From contig CAWFMA010000017.1 in assembly GCA_963816855.1 (NCBI GenBank), forward strand, positions 85,802 through 149,801: 64,000 nucleotides of DNA, in the 5' to 3' direction. Positions within the stretch are counted from its first letter, which is position 1; each line of letters starts with the position of its first letter. This DNA is from DASTFP01 sp963816855. GTDB taxonomy: Bacteria; Verrucomicrobiota; Verrucomicrobiia; Chthoniobacterales; Terrimicrobiaceae. The notes under the pieces are model-generated. The model saw only the letters and a list, made by a program, of their open reading frames with translations, ran no database searches and was not told the origin of the DNA. Shown one piece after another: positions 24,586-33,264 of this stretch. Made by a program: the position numbers and the translations under genes.

Positions 24586-27519
24586 TCAGCATGCGGGCGC
24601 GGAGCCGCGGCGCATCATGTTTTCGGCGATGACCTTCGGAAACAGGAAATTCAGGAGATACTCGGACCCGCCGGCTTTTGTTCCGCCTCCGGACATGCCA
24701 AATCCGCCGAACGGATGGCGTGCAACGAGCGCGCCCGTAATGCCTCTGTTGATGTAAAGATTGCCCACCTGAAACGCGGATTTCACGCGCTCGATGGCTC
24801 GGGGACTTCGCGAGTAGAATCCCCCCGTGAGCGCGTAGGGTGTGGCATTGGCAATGCGCAGCGCTTCCTCGAGATCCGCCGCGCCGATGACCGAGAGCAC
24901 CGGACCGAAAATCTCTTCCTGAGCCAGGCGGGAATCGGGCGCCACGTCGGTGAAAATTGATGGACCGACAAACCAACCCGCCGGTTCCTGAACAGGCATC
25001 TGAAACGCCAAAGTCGCCTCGCGCCGGCCCGCTTCAATGATTCCCCACACGCGGTCGCGGGCCACCTGATCGATCAGCGGACCCACGGCGGTGGACGGGT
25101 CCGCGGGATCCCCCAGGCGCAAGCTTTCCGTGGCCTCGATTATTCTCCGGGTTAATCGGCTCCGGATTCCGGGAAGCACGATAAGCCGGGAGAGGGCGGA
25201 GCACTTTTGTCCCTGATATCCGAAGGCGGAGGCCACGATGCCCGGCACGGCCTCGTCGAGATCGGCGTCGTTATCTACGATGACGGCGTTCTTCCCGCCC
25301 ATTTCGCAAATCACCTTCTTCAACTGGGCCTGGCCCGGACGCGTCCGGCCCGCAGTTTCCCAGATTTCGAGCCCCACCTTGCGCGAGCCGGTGAACGCGA
25401 TGATCGCGACATCAGGGTGTTCGACGAGGGCCGAGCCGATTTCGCCGCCGGAGCCTGGCAGACAAGTGATGGCCCCGGCCGGAATACCGGCTTCTCGCAA
25501 CACCCGCGCAAAGACAGCTGCGATCACGGCGGACTGACCGGAAGGCTTCATAATCACCGTATTTCCCGTCACCAGAGCGGCCGTTGTCATCCCGCACAGG
25601 ATCGCCAGTGGAAAATTCCATGGCGCGATCACCGCCGTGACCCCGCGCGGGATATGGTCATGCCAAATCGTTTCCCCGGACACGTGAAATTCGGCGCGGG
25701 CCAGACGTCGCATTTCGCCGGAGTAGTAGATGCAAAAATCAATTGCCTCGCAGACATCCGCGTCGGCTTCAGCCCAGGTCTTGCCGGTCTCCAGCACTTC
25801 GAGCGCGGCCAGTTCGAAGCGACGTGTCCTCAGCGACGCTCCGGCTTCTTCGACGGACCGTGCGCGGATTTCAAACGGAGTCTCCCGCCACGATGCGAAA
25901 GCGGCTGTCGCCGTGGCAATGGCCGCGTCGACATCGCCCAGTCGCGCCGCTTGCACGCGTCCCACCACTTCATGCGAAGCCGCTGGGTTGCGGGAAACAA
26001 GCTCCCGATCAGTGCTCAATGCCGACTCGCCCAAAAACAGCGGGTAAAATTCTCCAGGTTTTCCGCGGAGTTTGAGTATGGCATCGGACATCCGATCCCG
26101 AAGCTTGGTTTGCGAGAAATCGGCGTGCGGCTCGTTCTTGAACCCTTGATTCTGACCTTCAGATGATGGTGGGTTCGGAACCGCCGCGGGATCCCGAAGC
26201 AAGGTTTCCGGCGCGGCATTCTCCCCGAACCTGGTTCGCAGGAAACCTTCGTTCGAGGTATTTTCGAGCAACCGCCGGACGAGGTATGCCATCCCGGGCA
26301 GCGTTTCCCCGAGCGGGCAATATTTCCGCAAGCGATACCCCATTTGGGTTAGGGCATCGCCGACAGGTTCCGCCATCCCGTAAAGCATTTGAAATTCAAG
26401 CCGCTTCGCGGGCACTCCCAGGCGCCGACTGACGGCGAGACAGGCAGCGATTGTTCGAACGTTGTGGGTCGCGAATGCGCAATCGACGACGGCGGAATTC
26501 TCCAGCAACCGACTCGCGAGCCGCTCGTAGGCGAGATCCGTTTCCTGTTTGTGCTCGTACACCGGCGTTGGCCAGTTCCGCTGTCGCGCGAGGATCGTTT
26601 CCGTGTCCCAGTAAGCGCCCTTGACGAGACGCACGGTCACGCGGCAGCGCCGACTCGCGGCCCAGGCAATCAACTCTTCCAGATCGCCGGGCGTTTCTCG
26701 AAGATAGACTTGGATGGCAATTCCCACGTGCGGGTAATTCCTGAATTCCTCCTCGTTCAGCAAAGTCTTGAAAAGGCGCAGGGTCAGATCCTTGAGCGAT
26801 TGCGACTCCATATCGAAATTGATGAAGGCGTTCCGGGCCTGTGCGCGCCGTAACATCGGCCGCATTCGGTGGCCCAGTTGCTCAAGGCTGTAATCCAGAG
26901 CCTCCGGCTTTATCTGGGAAAACAGCGCGGAGATCTTTACCGAGATGTTGACCGCGGGGATCGGGCCTCGGTCATCGCGGTCGAGATGTTCGGAGGGCGG
27001 CCACTCCGCGGCCGCGTCGGCCAGCACCTCGATCAATTCGAGGTAACGGTTGTAATACGTTTCCGCTTCCCGTTCGCTCAGGGCCGCTTCTCCGAGCAAG
27101 TCCGCCGTAAATGCCACGGAGTGCTCACGCATTGCCCGAAGCCCGGCAAACGCCTGTTCCGGCGCTTCAGCGAGGATGAATGAACGCGCCATTTGGCGGA
27201 CCGCGAAGAGCGCCAGAGGGCCAGCGAGCGAGGGTGTGCACCGGGTCCATGCAAACAGTCGGCGAATGCCGGGGGACAGGCCCGACGACCGATCAGCCAG
27301 ATATTCCTGGATATGCCGCGTGATCTCAGTGCCCGAGTTCAGGGATGGCAGGACGTCAACAAGGCGGAAGAGTTGCGTTTTCAGCTGTTCCCGCCGCATC
27401 GACCAGCTCAAAAGAAGGCCAACGACGCTCGTTCGGGAAAACACGCTCGGGGTTGCTCCGGCCATCCGAGCGAAGATCTCCCGGCCGATCTCCTCGATTT
27501 CAAATTGCAAGCCGCTCAT
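24586..27519 (-). CDS. putA: Bifunctional proline dehydrogenase / P5C dehydrogenase
   Basis: A 977-residue PutA that oxidises proline to glutamate in two steps: FAD-linked proline dehydrogenase, then NAD-linked delta-1-pyrroline-5-carboxylate dehydrogenase. The PRODH barrel runs roughly over residues 150-470 (VTVRLVKGAYWDTETI; substrate motif YRLRKYCPLGETLPGMAYLV). The aldehyde dehydrogenase domain follows at about 500-970, with IAPWNFPLAILCGMTTAALV, TGSRKVGLEI and the catalytic cysteine in GYQGQKCSALSRL. There is no N-terminal ribbon-helix-helix domain, so it is not an autorepressor. Length matches short type A/B PutAs. The gene is single, with no visible proline permease beside it. Confidence 0.95.
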   Translation of the reverse strand: MSGLQFEIEEIGREIFARMAGATPSVFSRTSVVGLLLSWSMRREQLKTQLFRLVDVLPSLNSGTEITRHIQEYLADRSSGLSPGIRRLFAWTRCTPSLAGPLALFAVRQMARSFILAEAPEQAFAGLRAMREHSVAFTADLLGEAALSEREAETYYNRYLELIEVLADAAAEWPPSEHLDRDDRGPIPAVNISVKISALFSQIKPEALDYSLEQLGHRMRPMLRRAQARNAFINFDMESQSLKDLTLRLFKTLLNEEEFRNYPHVGIAIQVYLRETPGDLEELIAWAASRRCRVTVRLVKGAYWDTETILARQRNWPTPVYEHKQETDLAYERLASRLLENSAVVDCAFATHNVRTIAACLAVSRRLGVPAKRLEFQMLYGMAEPVGDALTQMGYRLRKYCPLGETLPGMAYLVRRLLENTSNEGFLRTRFGENAAPETLLRDPAAVPNPPSSEGQNQGFKNEPHADFSQTKLRDRMSDAILKLRGKPGEFYPLFLGESALSTDRELVSRNPAASHEVVGRVQAARLGDVDAAIATATAAFASWRETPFEIRARSVEEAGASLRTRRFELAALEVLETGKTWAEADADVCEAIDFCIYYSGEMRRLARAEFHVSGETIWHDHIPRGVTAVIAPWNFPLAILCGMTTAALVTGNTVIMKPSGQSAVIAAVFARVLREAGIPAGAITCLPGSGGEIGSALVEHPDVAIIAFTGSRKVGLEIWETAGRTRPGQAQLKKVICEMGGKNAVIVDNDADLDEAVPGIVASAFGYQGQKCSALSRLIVLPGIRSRLTRRIIEATESLRLGDPADPSTAVGPLIDQVARDRVWGIIEAGRREATLAFQMPVQEPAGWFVGPSIFTDVAPDSRLAQEEIFGPVLSVIGAADLEEALRIANATPYALTGGFYSRSPRAIERVKSAFQVGNLYINRGITGALVARHPFGGFGMSGGGTKAGGSEYLLNFLFPKVIAENMMRRGSAPAC

Positions 27520-27724
27520 CGTTCCCCGGTCGCCCCCGATCTCTGAATCTTACGCGTAGAATTGCGGATGACAAACCGTTCATCCGCAAGCGCAGCGGCG
27601 CTCGCGAGGTTCTTTCACCGCTTTTTTTGGGAAGCCAGCGCGACGCCGCTTTCGAGATGGCCACACCTTGACCGGACTTTGCCAGGAAGTTCTTCTCGCG
27701 GAATCGAGTCTTCGCGCCAAGGGC

Positions 27725-28105
27725 TTAGTTCTTCACAATCTGGGCATTCTCAATCATATTCATGCCATCCCGAGAAACAGCCTTGCCCGTTACCGTAACC
27801 GTCTTTGCCGCCAGGGGCGCCAGTTCCGCATTAATTGGTTTGTGCTCGCCGATGAGAAGATACGTCTTGCCGTCGCTTGCTTTGATACCAACGGGCAGAC
27901 CCATTTTGATGCACGTTTCCGCGCAATCTGCATGTTCGGAACCCGTTGCTTCATGGTCGAGATAGCAGGCCAAGTCGACGATCTCGCCGGTTACGGTGAT
28001 GTTTTCGGCCGTCGCGCCCTTGTGGTGTTCACCCTCGTGGGCCAGGACGGAGGATGCGGCAAGGATGGTCGCCGCGGCCAGGGATGTTACGATGTTTGGC
28101 TTCAC
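27725..28105 (-). CDS. Small secreted protein with a cysteine-rich motif
   Basis: A 126-residue protein with a clear signal peptide (MKPNIVTSLAAATILAASSVLA). The mature N-terminus HEGEHHKG is histidine-rich. A core of about 35 residues contains VDLACYLDHEATG and CAETCIKMGLPVGI, three cysteines and several histidines that could bind a metal or haem-like cofactor, followed by a beta-rich OB-like stretch (KTYLLIGEHKPI, TVTVTGKAV). I know similar small secreted proteins as conserved hypotheticals only. It is divergent from the methyltransferase gene at 28184 across a 78-bp promoter gap. Confidence 0.7.
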   Translation of the reverse strand: MKPNIVTSLAAATILAASSVLAHEGEHHKGATAENITVTGEIVDLACYLDHEATGSEHADCAETCIKMGLPVGIKASDGKTYLLIGEHKPINAELAPLAAKTVTVTGKAVSRDGMNMIENAQIVKN

Positions 28106-28183
28106 GCGGCAACTCTACCATATGCAGGCGAGGGTTGATACTGGCCGGCATGCCCGCTGGGCGACCCGGAAGCTTTTCCTGAC

Positions 28184-29389
28184 GTGATCCTCGAAGACTT
28201 CTATTCCGAGTTGGCCGACTTTAAGGTTTTCGGCACTTCGACGTCCGTGCGCGATCTGACGGGGCTTTCGAAAGAAAGAATATCCGTGTTCACCAATGAA
28301 TTTTGGACGTCAAAACAAAGGGCTGCCAGTTCCTTGCATGAAGTTTCCTACCGGGCCTGTTTCAAACCGCAATTGCCCCGCTTTTTCGTCGAAAGGCTCA
28401 CCGAGCCTCGAGATTTGGTTTATGATCCTTTCATGGGGCGCGGGACCACGGTCCTCGAAGCCGCGCTGCTTGGCAGACGAGCTGCGGGGTGCGATGTGAA
28501 CCCCTTGAGTTCGGTGCTCGTTGCGCCGCGCCTTGATCCTTCGAATCTGGAGGCGGTTCAAACCAGGCTTCACAAAATTGACTGGAATTTTGGCGGCCGC
28601 CTGCCGGAAGAGTTGCTGGCTTTCTACCATCCCGACACCCTTCGCCAGATTTGCGCTCTTCGGGAAGAATTGCGTCGCAACCGGTCGCCGGCGGATGCCT
28701 GGATTCGCATGGTGGCGACGAACCGCCTCACCGGACATTCCAAAGGATTCTTCTCGGTCTATACGATGCCGCCGAACCAGGCCGTTTCGATCAAGAGTCA
28801 ACTCAGGATCAATCAATGTCGCAATCAAACTCCGGAGGCTCGGGATGTCCCAACGATTGTCATCGCCAAGACCGCGTCGCTTCTGTCCAGGATCTCCCGG
28901 GCCGAGCGCGAAATGTTGCTGGAATTCGGGCGAAGTTCGATTCTGATGACGGGTTCGAGCGTCCAAACGCCGACTCTCCAGGATGAAAAGGTCTCACTGA
29001 TCGTGACATCCCCGCCGTTTCTCGACGTGGTCGACTACGAAACAGACAACTGGCTCCGCTGCTGGTTTAACTCGATCGACACGAAATCGGTTCGTTTGTG
29101 GATAACAGGGCGCGTCGCCGAGTGGTCGCGGACTTTGACGGCTGTTTTCCGGGAGTTGCATCGCGTGTTGAGACGCAGGGGCCTGATTGCCTTTGAGGTC
29201 GGCGAAGTGCGTGGTGGAAAGCTCTTGCTCGAGAACATTGTCATTCCTGCTGCGGAAGACGCGGGACTAAAAGCGGTTTTGATTCTCGTAAACCAGCAGA
29301 AGTTTACAAAAACCTCCAATTGCTGGGGGGTCAGCAACATGGGCAAGGGAACAAACACTAACCGGATCGTGCTGCTGCAAAAGCCGTAA
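28184..29389 (+). CDS. Putative DNA (cytosine-N4/adenine-N6) methyltransferase
   Basis: A 401-residue protein with amino-methyltransferase motifs. Motif I (SAM binding) is YDPFMGRGTTVLEA at residues 80-93, with the acidic follow-up AGCDVNPLS. Motif IV is VTSPPFLDVVDY at 274-285, a TSPP[FY] catalytic loop typical of N4-cytosine and some N6-adenine enzymes. The order (I, then a long insert, then IV) places the presumed target-recognition region between them. The N-terminal pattern FTNEFWTSKQRAASSLHEVS is typical of this methyltransferase group. No restriction endonuclease is adjacent, so it is an orphan. GTG 28184 is the likely start, without a clear Shine-Dalgarno. Confidence 0.75.
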   Translation: MILEDFYSELADFKVFGTSTSVRDLTGLSKERISVFTNEFWTSKQRAASSLHEVSYRACFKPQLPRFFVERLTEPRDLVYDPFMGRGTTVLEAALLGRRAAGCDVNPLSSVLVAPRLDPSNLEAVQTRLHKIDWNFGGRLPEELLAFYHPDTLRQICALREELRRNRSPADAWIRMVATNRLTGHSKGFFSVYTMPPNQAVSIKSQLRINQCRNQTPEARDVPTIVIAKTASLLSRISRAEREMLLEFGRSSILMTGSSVQTPTLQDEKVSLIVTSPPFLDVVDYETDNWLRCWFNSIDTKSVRLWITGRVAEWSRTLTAVFRELHRVLRRRGLIAFEVGEVRGGKLLLENIVIPAAEDAGLKAVLILVNQQKFTKTSNCWGVSNMGKGTNTNRIVLLQKP

Positions 29390-29520
29390 GGCGCCGGGAG
29401 AGCGGCCGGTGCGACCGTCAGAAAAAAATCGTGGCCGAGGTTGGCGCGCCAATTACTCTACGCCCGCTCGTAAGGTCTCAAGTTTCAATTCCAAATGAAG
29501 TCAACAGCTACCGGCTCTCG

Positions 29521-30207
29521 ATGAATCGCGTCGCGCTTAAAGCGATTCTCTTCGATTTCGGAGGGACCTTGGATTCTGACGGGATCCCCTGGAAGGAAAG
29601 GTTTTATCCCCTTTATCTTCAAGAGGGCGTCGACTGGGATTTTCCGAGCTTTGAGCGATTTTTTTTCACCTCGGATGATTCATTGACCGAAGAGGGGCTG
29701 GATCGAGTGGATTACGAGACGATGCTTTTTGAACAGGTCAGCCGGGTTCTTCGTGCCGGCGCTCGCTACGAACCGCGCCTGGCGCGGCGCATCTCATCCC
29801 GCTTTCATTTGGACTCCCTCCGTTTCCTGAATCGAAACAGGCCGGTCCTCCAGCGACTCTCGCTTCAATACCGGCTCGGCATCGTGTCGAATTTTTATGG
29901 CAATCTCGATTTTCTCTGCCGCGAGGTCGGCTACGATGAAATTTTATCCGCGGTCGTCGATTCGGTTCGAGTCGGAGTGGAGAAGCCGCACGCGGGAATC
30001 TTTCGAGCGGCACTCGAGCGGTTGGAGTGCTCACCGGGGGAGACCTTGGTCGTGGGGGACAGCCTACCGCGGGACATGGGCGGGGCGCGCCTTCTGGGCA
30101 TGCCGCACGTTTGGCTCAACACTCGTCATCCGGAGCTCCAGCCTTGCTGCGAGAACGACCCGATGATCCGCTCCCTTCCGGAGGTTGAGGGAATCCTTTC
30201 GCGATGA
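29521..30207 (+). CDS. HAD-superfamily hydrolase with DxG motif I
   Basis: A 228-residue HAD-like protein. Motif I reads ILFDFGGTLDSDG: the first aspartate (nucleophile) is present, but the usual second aspartate is glycine (DxG instead of DxD). Motif II lies in RLGIVSNFYGNLD (Ser/Asn), motif III is the Lys of VGVEKPHAGIF, and motif IV is VVGDSLPRDMGGARLLGM. It is expected to act on a small phosphate ester, possibly an inositol or sugar phosphate given the operon, but the missing acid/base residue leaves activity uncertain. The start at 29521 matches the fold; the upstream in-frame part is not family-like. Its stop overlaps the next gene's ATG. Confidence 0.8.
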   Translation: MNRVALKAILFDFGGTLDSDGIPWKERFYPLYLQEGVDWDFPSFERFFFTSDDSLTEEGLDRVDYETMLFEQVSRVLRAGARYEPRLARRISSRFHLDSLRFLNRNRPVLQRLSLQYRLGIVSNFYGNLDFLCREVGYDEILSAVVDSVRVGVEKPHAGIFRAALERLECSPGETLVVGDSLPRDMGGARLLGMPHVWLNTRHPELQPCCENDPMIRSLPEVEGILSR

Positions 30208-30902
30208 GATCGGCGGGAATCATCGCGGCCGGTGAGGGGAGCCGGTTGAAACTGGCAAACGTTGAGGCTCACAAACCGATGGTTCACATCGCGGGATGGC
30301 CGTTGATCGGGCATGTCCTTGGTCATTTCGCGGGCGCGGGCATCCAGCGCGCAGTAATCATTTTCAATGAGTCGGGACAGGAGTGCGCGGCTTGGGTTCG
30401 CAAGACGTTCCCGTCCCTTGAGCTCGAAATCCTGATCAAGACGACTCAGTCTTCTTTCGAAAGCTTTTGGCGCGTCGGCCGCGGACTTGGCCCGGGCCGG
30501 CACCTGATCACGACAGTCGATTCGGTTTGTTCTCCGGCAGACTTTCGCCGGATGATTGCCGCAAAGGCCGAATCTCCCCGCGAGGTTTTTCTCGGGGTGA
30601 CGTCTTTTGTCCACGACGAGAAACCGCTCTGGATCGCCACCGAGCGCGAGAGCTTGAAGGTCGTCGCGGTCGGCGGGGATGCCGGAATCTACGCCACTGC
30701 GGGTCTTTATAACGTCTCCGACAGGATCTTCGAAAAAGAATGGCGCGAGGATGTCCGGTCCTTGCGCGTCTTCCTGAAGCAACTCCTTGCCGAGGGCATT
30801 CCAATGCGTGCCATCCCGCTGGCCGAAGTGATTGATGTCGATACCGCGGAAGACATTAATCTTGCCGAAAGTTTCCTTTCACGGCTAAGGAATAGCCTTT
30901 GA
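30204..30902 (+). CDS. Nucleotidyltransferase (inositol-1-phosphate cytidylyltransferase-like)
   Basis: A 232-residue GT-A-fold NTP transferase. The nucleotide-binding signature is AGIIAAGEGSRLK at residues 4-16, followed by KPMVHIAGWPLIGHVL. The metal-binding aspartate is probably in HLITTVDSVC, and the C-terminus has VIDVDTAEDINLAE. Close relatives activate sugar or polyol phosphates with CTP or UTP. With myo-inositol-1-phosphate synthase and a CDP-alcohol phosphotransferase in the same run, CTP:inositol-1-phosphate cytidylyltransferase is the most economical assignment (inference). It overlaps both neighbours by 4 bp. Confidence 0.78.
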   Translation: MRSAGIIAAGEGSRLKLANVEAHKPMVHIAGWPLIGHVLGHFAGAGIQRAVIIFNESGQECAAWVRKTFPSLELEILIKTTQSSFESFWRVGRGLGPGRHLITTVDSVCSPADFRRMIAAKAESPREVFLGVTSFVHDEKPLWIATERESLKVVAVGGDAGIYATAGLYNVSDRIFEKEWREDVRSLRVFLKQLLAEGIPMRAIPLAEVIDVDTAEDINLAESFLSRLRNSL

Positions 30903-31765
30903 TACGGCGTTCATTGGTTGGAATTTTTCGAGAGACGTTGCACTCTCCTGAGCGGGTTTTCGACGACTTCGAGATCTTGCGTTTGACTGGTGAAGCGCTC
31001 CGAGCGAACGGCGTTGAAGTTGATCTTGCCAGACCGGAACGTATTGCCTCCTCGGTCGAGCGGTCGGCCGAACCGCCGCCAGAGGTCGTCTTTCTCATGT
31101 GCGAACAGGAACGCATCTTGACCAGATTGAGCGAATGGGAAGTGCTCGGCACGGTGCTCGTAAATTCGCCTCAAAGCATCCGGAACACCTATCGGCATAG
31201 GATGATTCCGCTCCTCTCCGCGGGCGGAGTGCCTTTTCCAAAGAGTGAACTGGTGCGGACAAGCGGGCCTTTGGAGAGAACGCAGTTCCGCTCGTCTTTC
31301 CTGGAAACGAAGCCGCTCTGGGTCAAGCGAGGCGACGTCCACAACACCCAGCAAGGGGATGTGCTGATGGCCTGCTCGTTCGAAAGTGTTTCCGAGCAAC
31401 TAAGAGCTCTCCGATCGCGGGGAGTGTCGCAGGCGGTGCTGCAGGAGCATGTCGAGGGCGACTTGATAAAGCTGTATGGCATCGGGCAGTCTGCGGAGAC
31501 ATGGTTTCGGTGGTTCTATCACCGGGATCAGAACTTGATGCGTTATGGTTTCTCTGAGGAAGCTTTGCGGGAGGTGTTCTTTGGCGCGGCGAAGATCTTG
31601 GGTCTCGAGATTTTCGGCGGAGACGCCGTGGTGGGGCGAGACGGGTCAATTCACGTCATCGACATCAATGCCTGGCCAAGCTTCGCCCTCTTTCGTGGGG
31701 AGGCCTCGGAGGCCATTGCCCGCCATATTCTTTCGAAGGTTCTCGATCCCGTCCGTAGCGCATGA
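30899..31765 (+). CDS. ATP-grasp enzyme
   Basis: A 288-residue protein of the ATP-grasp type (RimK/D-Ala-D-Ala-ligase-like). Landmarks are PLLSAGGVPFPKSELVRT in the linker, LWVKRGDVHNTQQGD for the ATP lysine, VLQEHVEGDLIKLYGIG for the grasp loop, and a metal-binding end FGGDAVVGRDGSIHVIDINA-WPSF with the D-x-N pair. Such enzymes join a carboxylate to an amine or thiol through an acyl-phosphate, or phosphorylate inositols. Either activity would be meaningful in this operon. The only workable start is TTG 30899, overlapping the preceding stop (TTGA). Confidence 0.75.
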   Translation: MIRRSLVGIFRETLHSPERVFDDFEILRLTGEALRANGVEVDLARPERIASSVERSAEPPPEVVFLMCEQERILTRLSEWEVLGTVLVNSPQSIRNTYRHRMIPLLSAGGVPFPKSELVRTSGPLERTQFRSSFLETKPLWVKRGDVHNTQQGDVLMACSFESVSEQLRALRSRGVSQAVLQEHVEGDLIKLYGIGQSAETWFRWFYHRDQNLMRYGFSEEALREVFFGAAKILGLEIFGGDAVVGRDGSIHVIDINAWPSFALFRGEASEAIARHILSKVLDPVRSA

Positions 31766-33123
31766 AGAAACCGAAGCGGGGGCCCGCCGAGGTCGCCGGG
31801 TCTGGGGGCAAGGGATCGAGATCGGAAAGGATCTTTGAGGAAGAGCAAAAGTACATCTCGCCGGGATTTCAGGGCATCGCCCTTTACTCGCGGCTGGCGC
31901 TCGCCAGCGGCCGCAATGAAATCGTCGTCGACGAGGACGGGAAGGAATACATCGATTTCGTTTCGGGAATCGGCGTGGGCAGTACAGGCCATTGCCACCC
32001 CTCCTATGTGCGAGCCCTGAAGAGACAGCTCGGGCGGATTACCTATTCGAGTTTCACCACGGAAGTTCGAATGAAGTTCTTGCGCCTGCTGGCCTCTTTG
32101 TTGCCAAAGCCGCTGAGCCGCATCCAGCTTTTTTCGGGAGGCGCGGAGGCCGTTGAAGCGGCCTTTCGGTTGGCCAAGTCGGTTACCAAAAAATCTGAGT
32201 TCGTCGGGTTTTGGGGGGCGTTTCACGGCAAGACCGGCGGGGTCCTCGGATTATTGGGCGACGAGTTCAAGAAGGATTTGGGCCCCTTCATGCCGGGCCT
32301 GGCGCTCTCTCCCTTTGCTTACTGTTACAGGTGTCCTCTCAAACTTCGTTACCCCTCCTGCGGGATTGCCTGCGCAGATCACCTGAGACAGGTGGTCCGG
32401 TTGCAAACACAACAACAGGTGGCCGCGATTATTTTCGAGCCAATCCAAGGGACCTCCGGAAATATCGTGCCTCCGAAGGAGTTCCTGCCCGCGGTGCAAT
32501 CCGTAGCCAAGGAATTTGGCGCGCTCTTGATTTCGGATGAGATGCAAACCGGCTTCGGGCGTAGCGGCAAAATGTGGGGCTTCGAGCACGATCAACTTTC
32601 GCCGGACATCCTGACCGTGGGAAAAGGGATCGGAGGAGGGTTCCCTTTGAGCGGAGTTGTTTCCACGGACGAGTACTGTCGCGCGGCTCCCTATAGTTTG
32701 CCCTCGGGCAGTTCTTCGAGTTACGGGGGCAATCCCCTCGCCGCGTCGGCCGGGTTGGCCACCATTCAGATCATCTTGCGGGAAAAACTGGTCGAAAACG
32801 CCCGCACGGTCGGTGAGCTATTGCTGAAGACGTTCAAGGGCTTTGAGGAAAAATTCGAATTCGTGGGAGAATCCCGTGGGAGGGGCCTGATGATCGGGAT
32901 CGAGCTGGTGAAAGACAAGGTAAGCCGGGAGCGTGTCGACAAGAAGATTTGCCATCGGATTTTCCACGCTTGCTTGCGGCGAGGGTTGCTCTCGATGACC
33001 TATTCGAATCCCATCCGCATCATTCCTCCGTTGACTATTCCGCAAAAGTCAGCCATGCAAGCGGCCTCCATTTTGGAGGAGGTCTTCAGCGAAATCCAGC
33101 GGGATGGCTCCTACAAACAATAG
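31762..33123 (+). CDS. Class III PLP aminotransferase
   Basis: A 453-residue fold-type I aminotransferase of the acetylornithine/4-aminobutyrate group. Landmarks are IDFVSGIGVGSTGHCHPSYV near the N-terminus, LFSGGAEAVEAAFRLAK (PLP phosphate contacts), FEPIQGTSGNIVPPKEFL, ALLISDEMQTGFGRSG (Asp that pairs with the PLP nitrogen) and TVGKGIGGGFPLSG, where Lys288 is the Schiff-base lysine. Substrates cannot be read from sequence. In this operon it could aminate a keto-inositol (inosose) made by the downstream oxidoreductase, or an aldehyde. It overlaps the ATP-grasp gene by 4 bp. Confidence 0.88.
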   Translation: MKKPKRGPAEVAGSGGKGSRSERIFEEEQKYISPGFQGIALYSRLALASGRNEIVVDEDGKEYIDFVSGIGVGSTGHCHPSYVRALKRQLGRITYSSFTTEVRMKFLRLLASLLPKPLSRIQLFSGGAEAVEAAFRLAKSVTKKSEFVGFWGAFHGKTGGVLGLLGDEFKKDLGPFMPGLALSPFAYCYRCPLKLRYPSCGIACADHLRQVVRLQTQQQVAAIIFEPIQGTSGNIVPPKEFLPAVQSVAKEFGALLISDEMQTGFGRSGKMWGFEHDQLSPDILTVGKGIGGGFPLSGVVSTDEYCRAAPYSLPSGSSSSYGGNPLAASAGLATIQIILREKLVENARTVGELLLKTFKGFEEKFEFVGESRGRGLMIGIELVKDKVSRERVDKKICHRIFHACLRRGLLSMTYSNPIRIIPPLTIPQKSAMQAASILEEVFSEIQRDGSYKQ

Positions 33124-33264
33124 CCTCCCGATCTCCTCCCGGCCCGCCTAATCGGCCGGAAAGAAGTATTGGGAGAATCCGAAAAATCACGCCTTCGCTT
33201 CCGCCACCTCGAAGGGCAAAAAGCGCGATTTGAGATCCACTAATTTCAAAACCTCACAGCTCAG

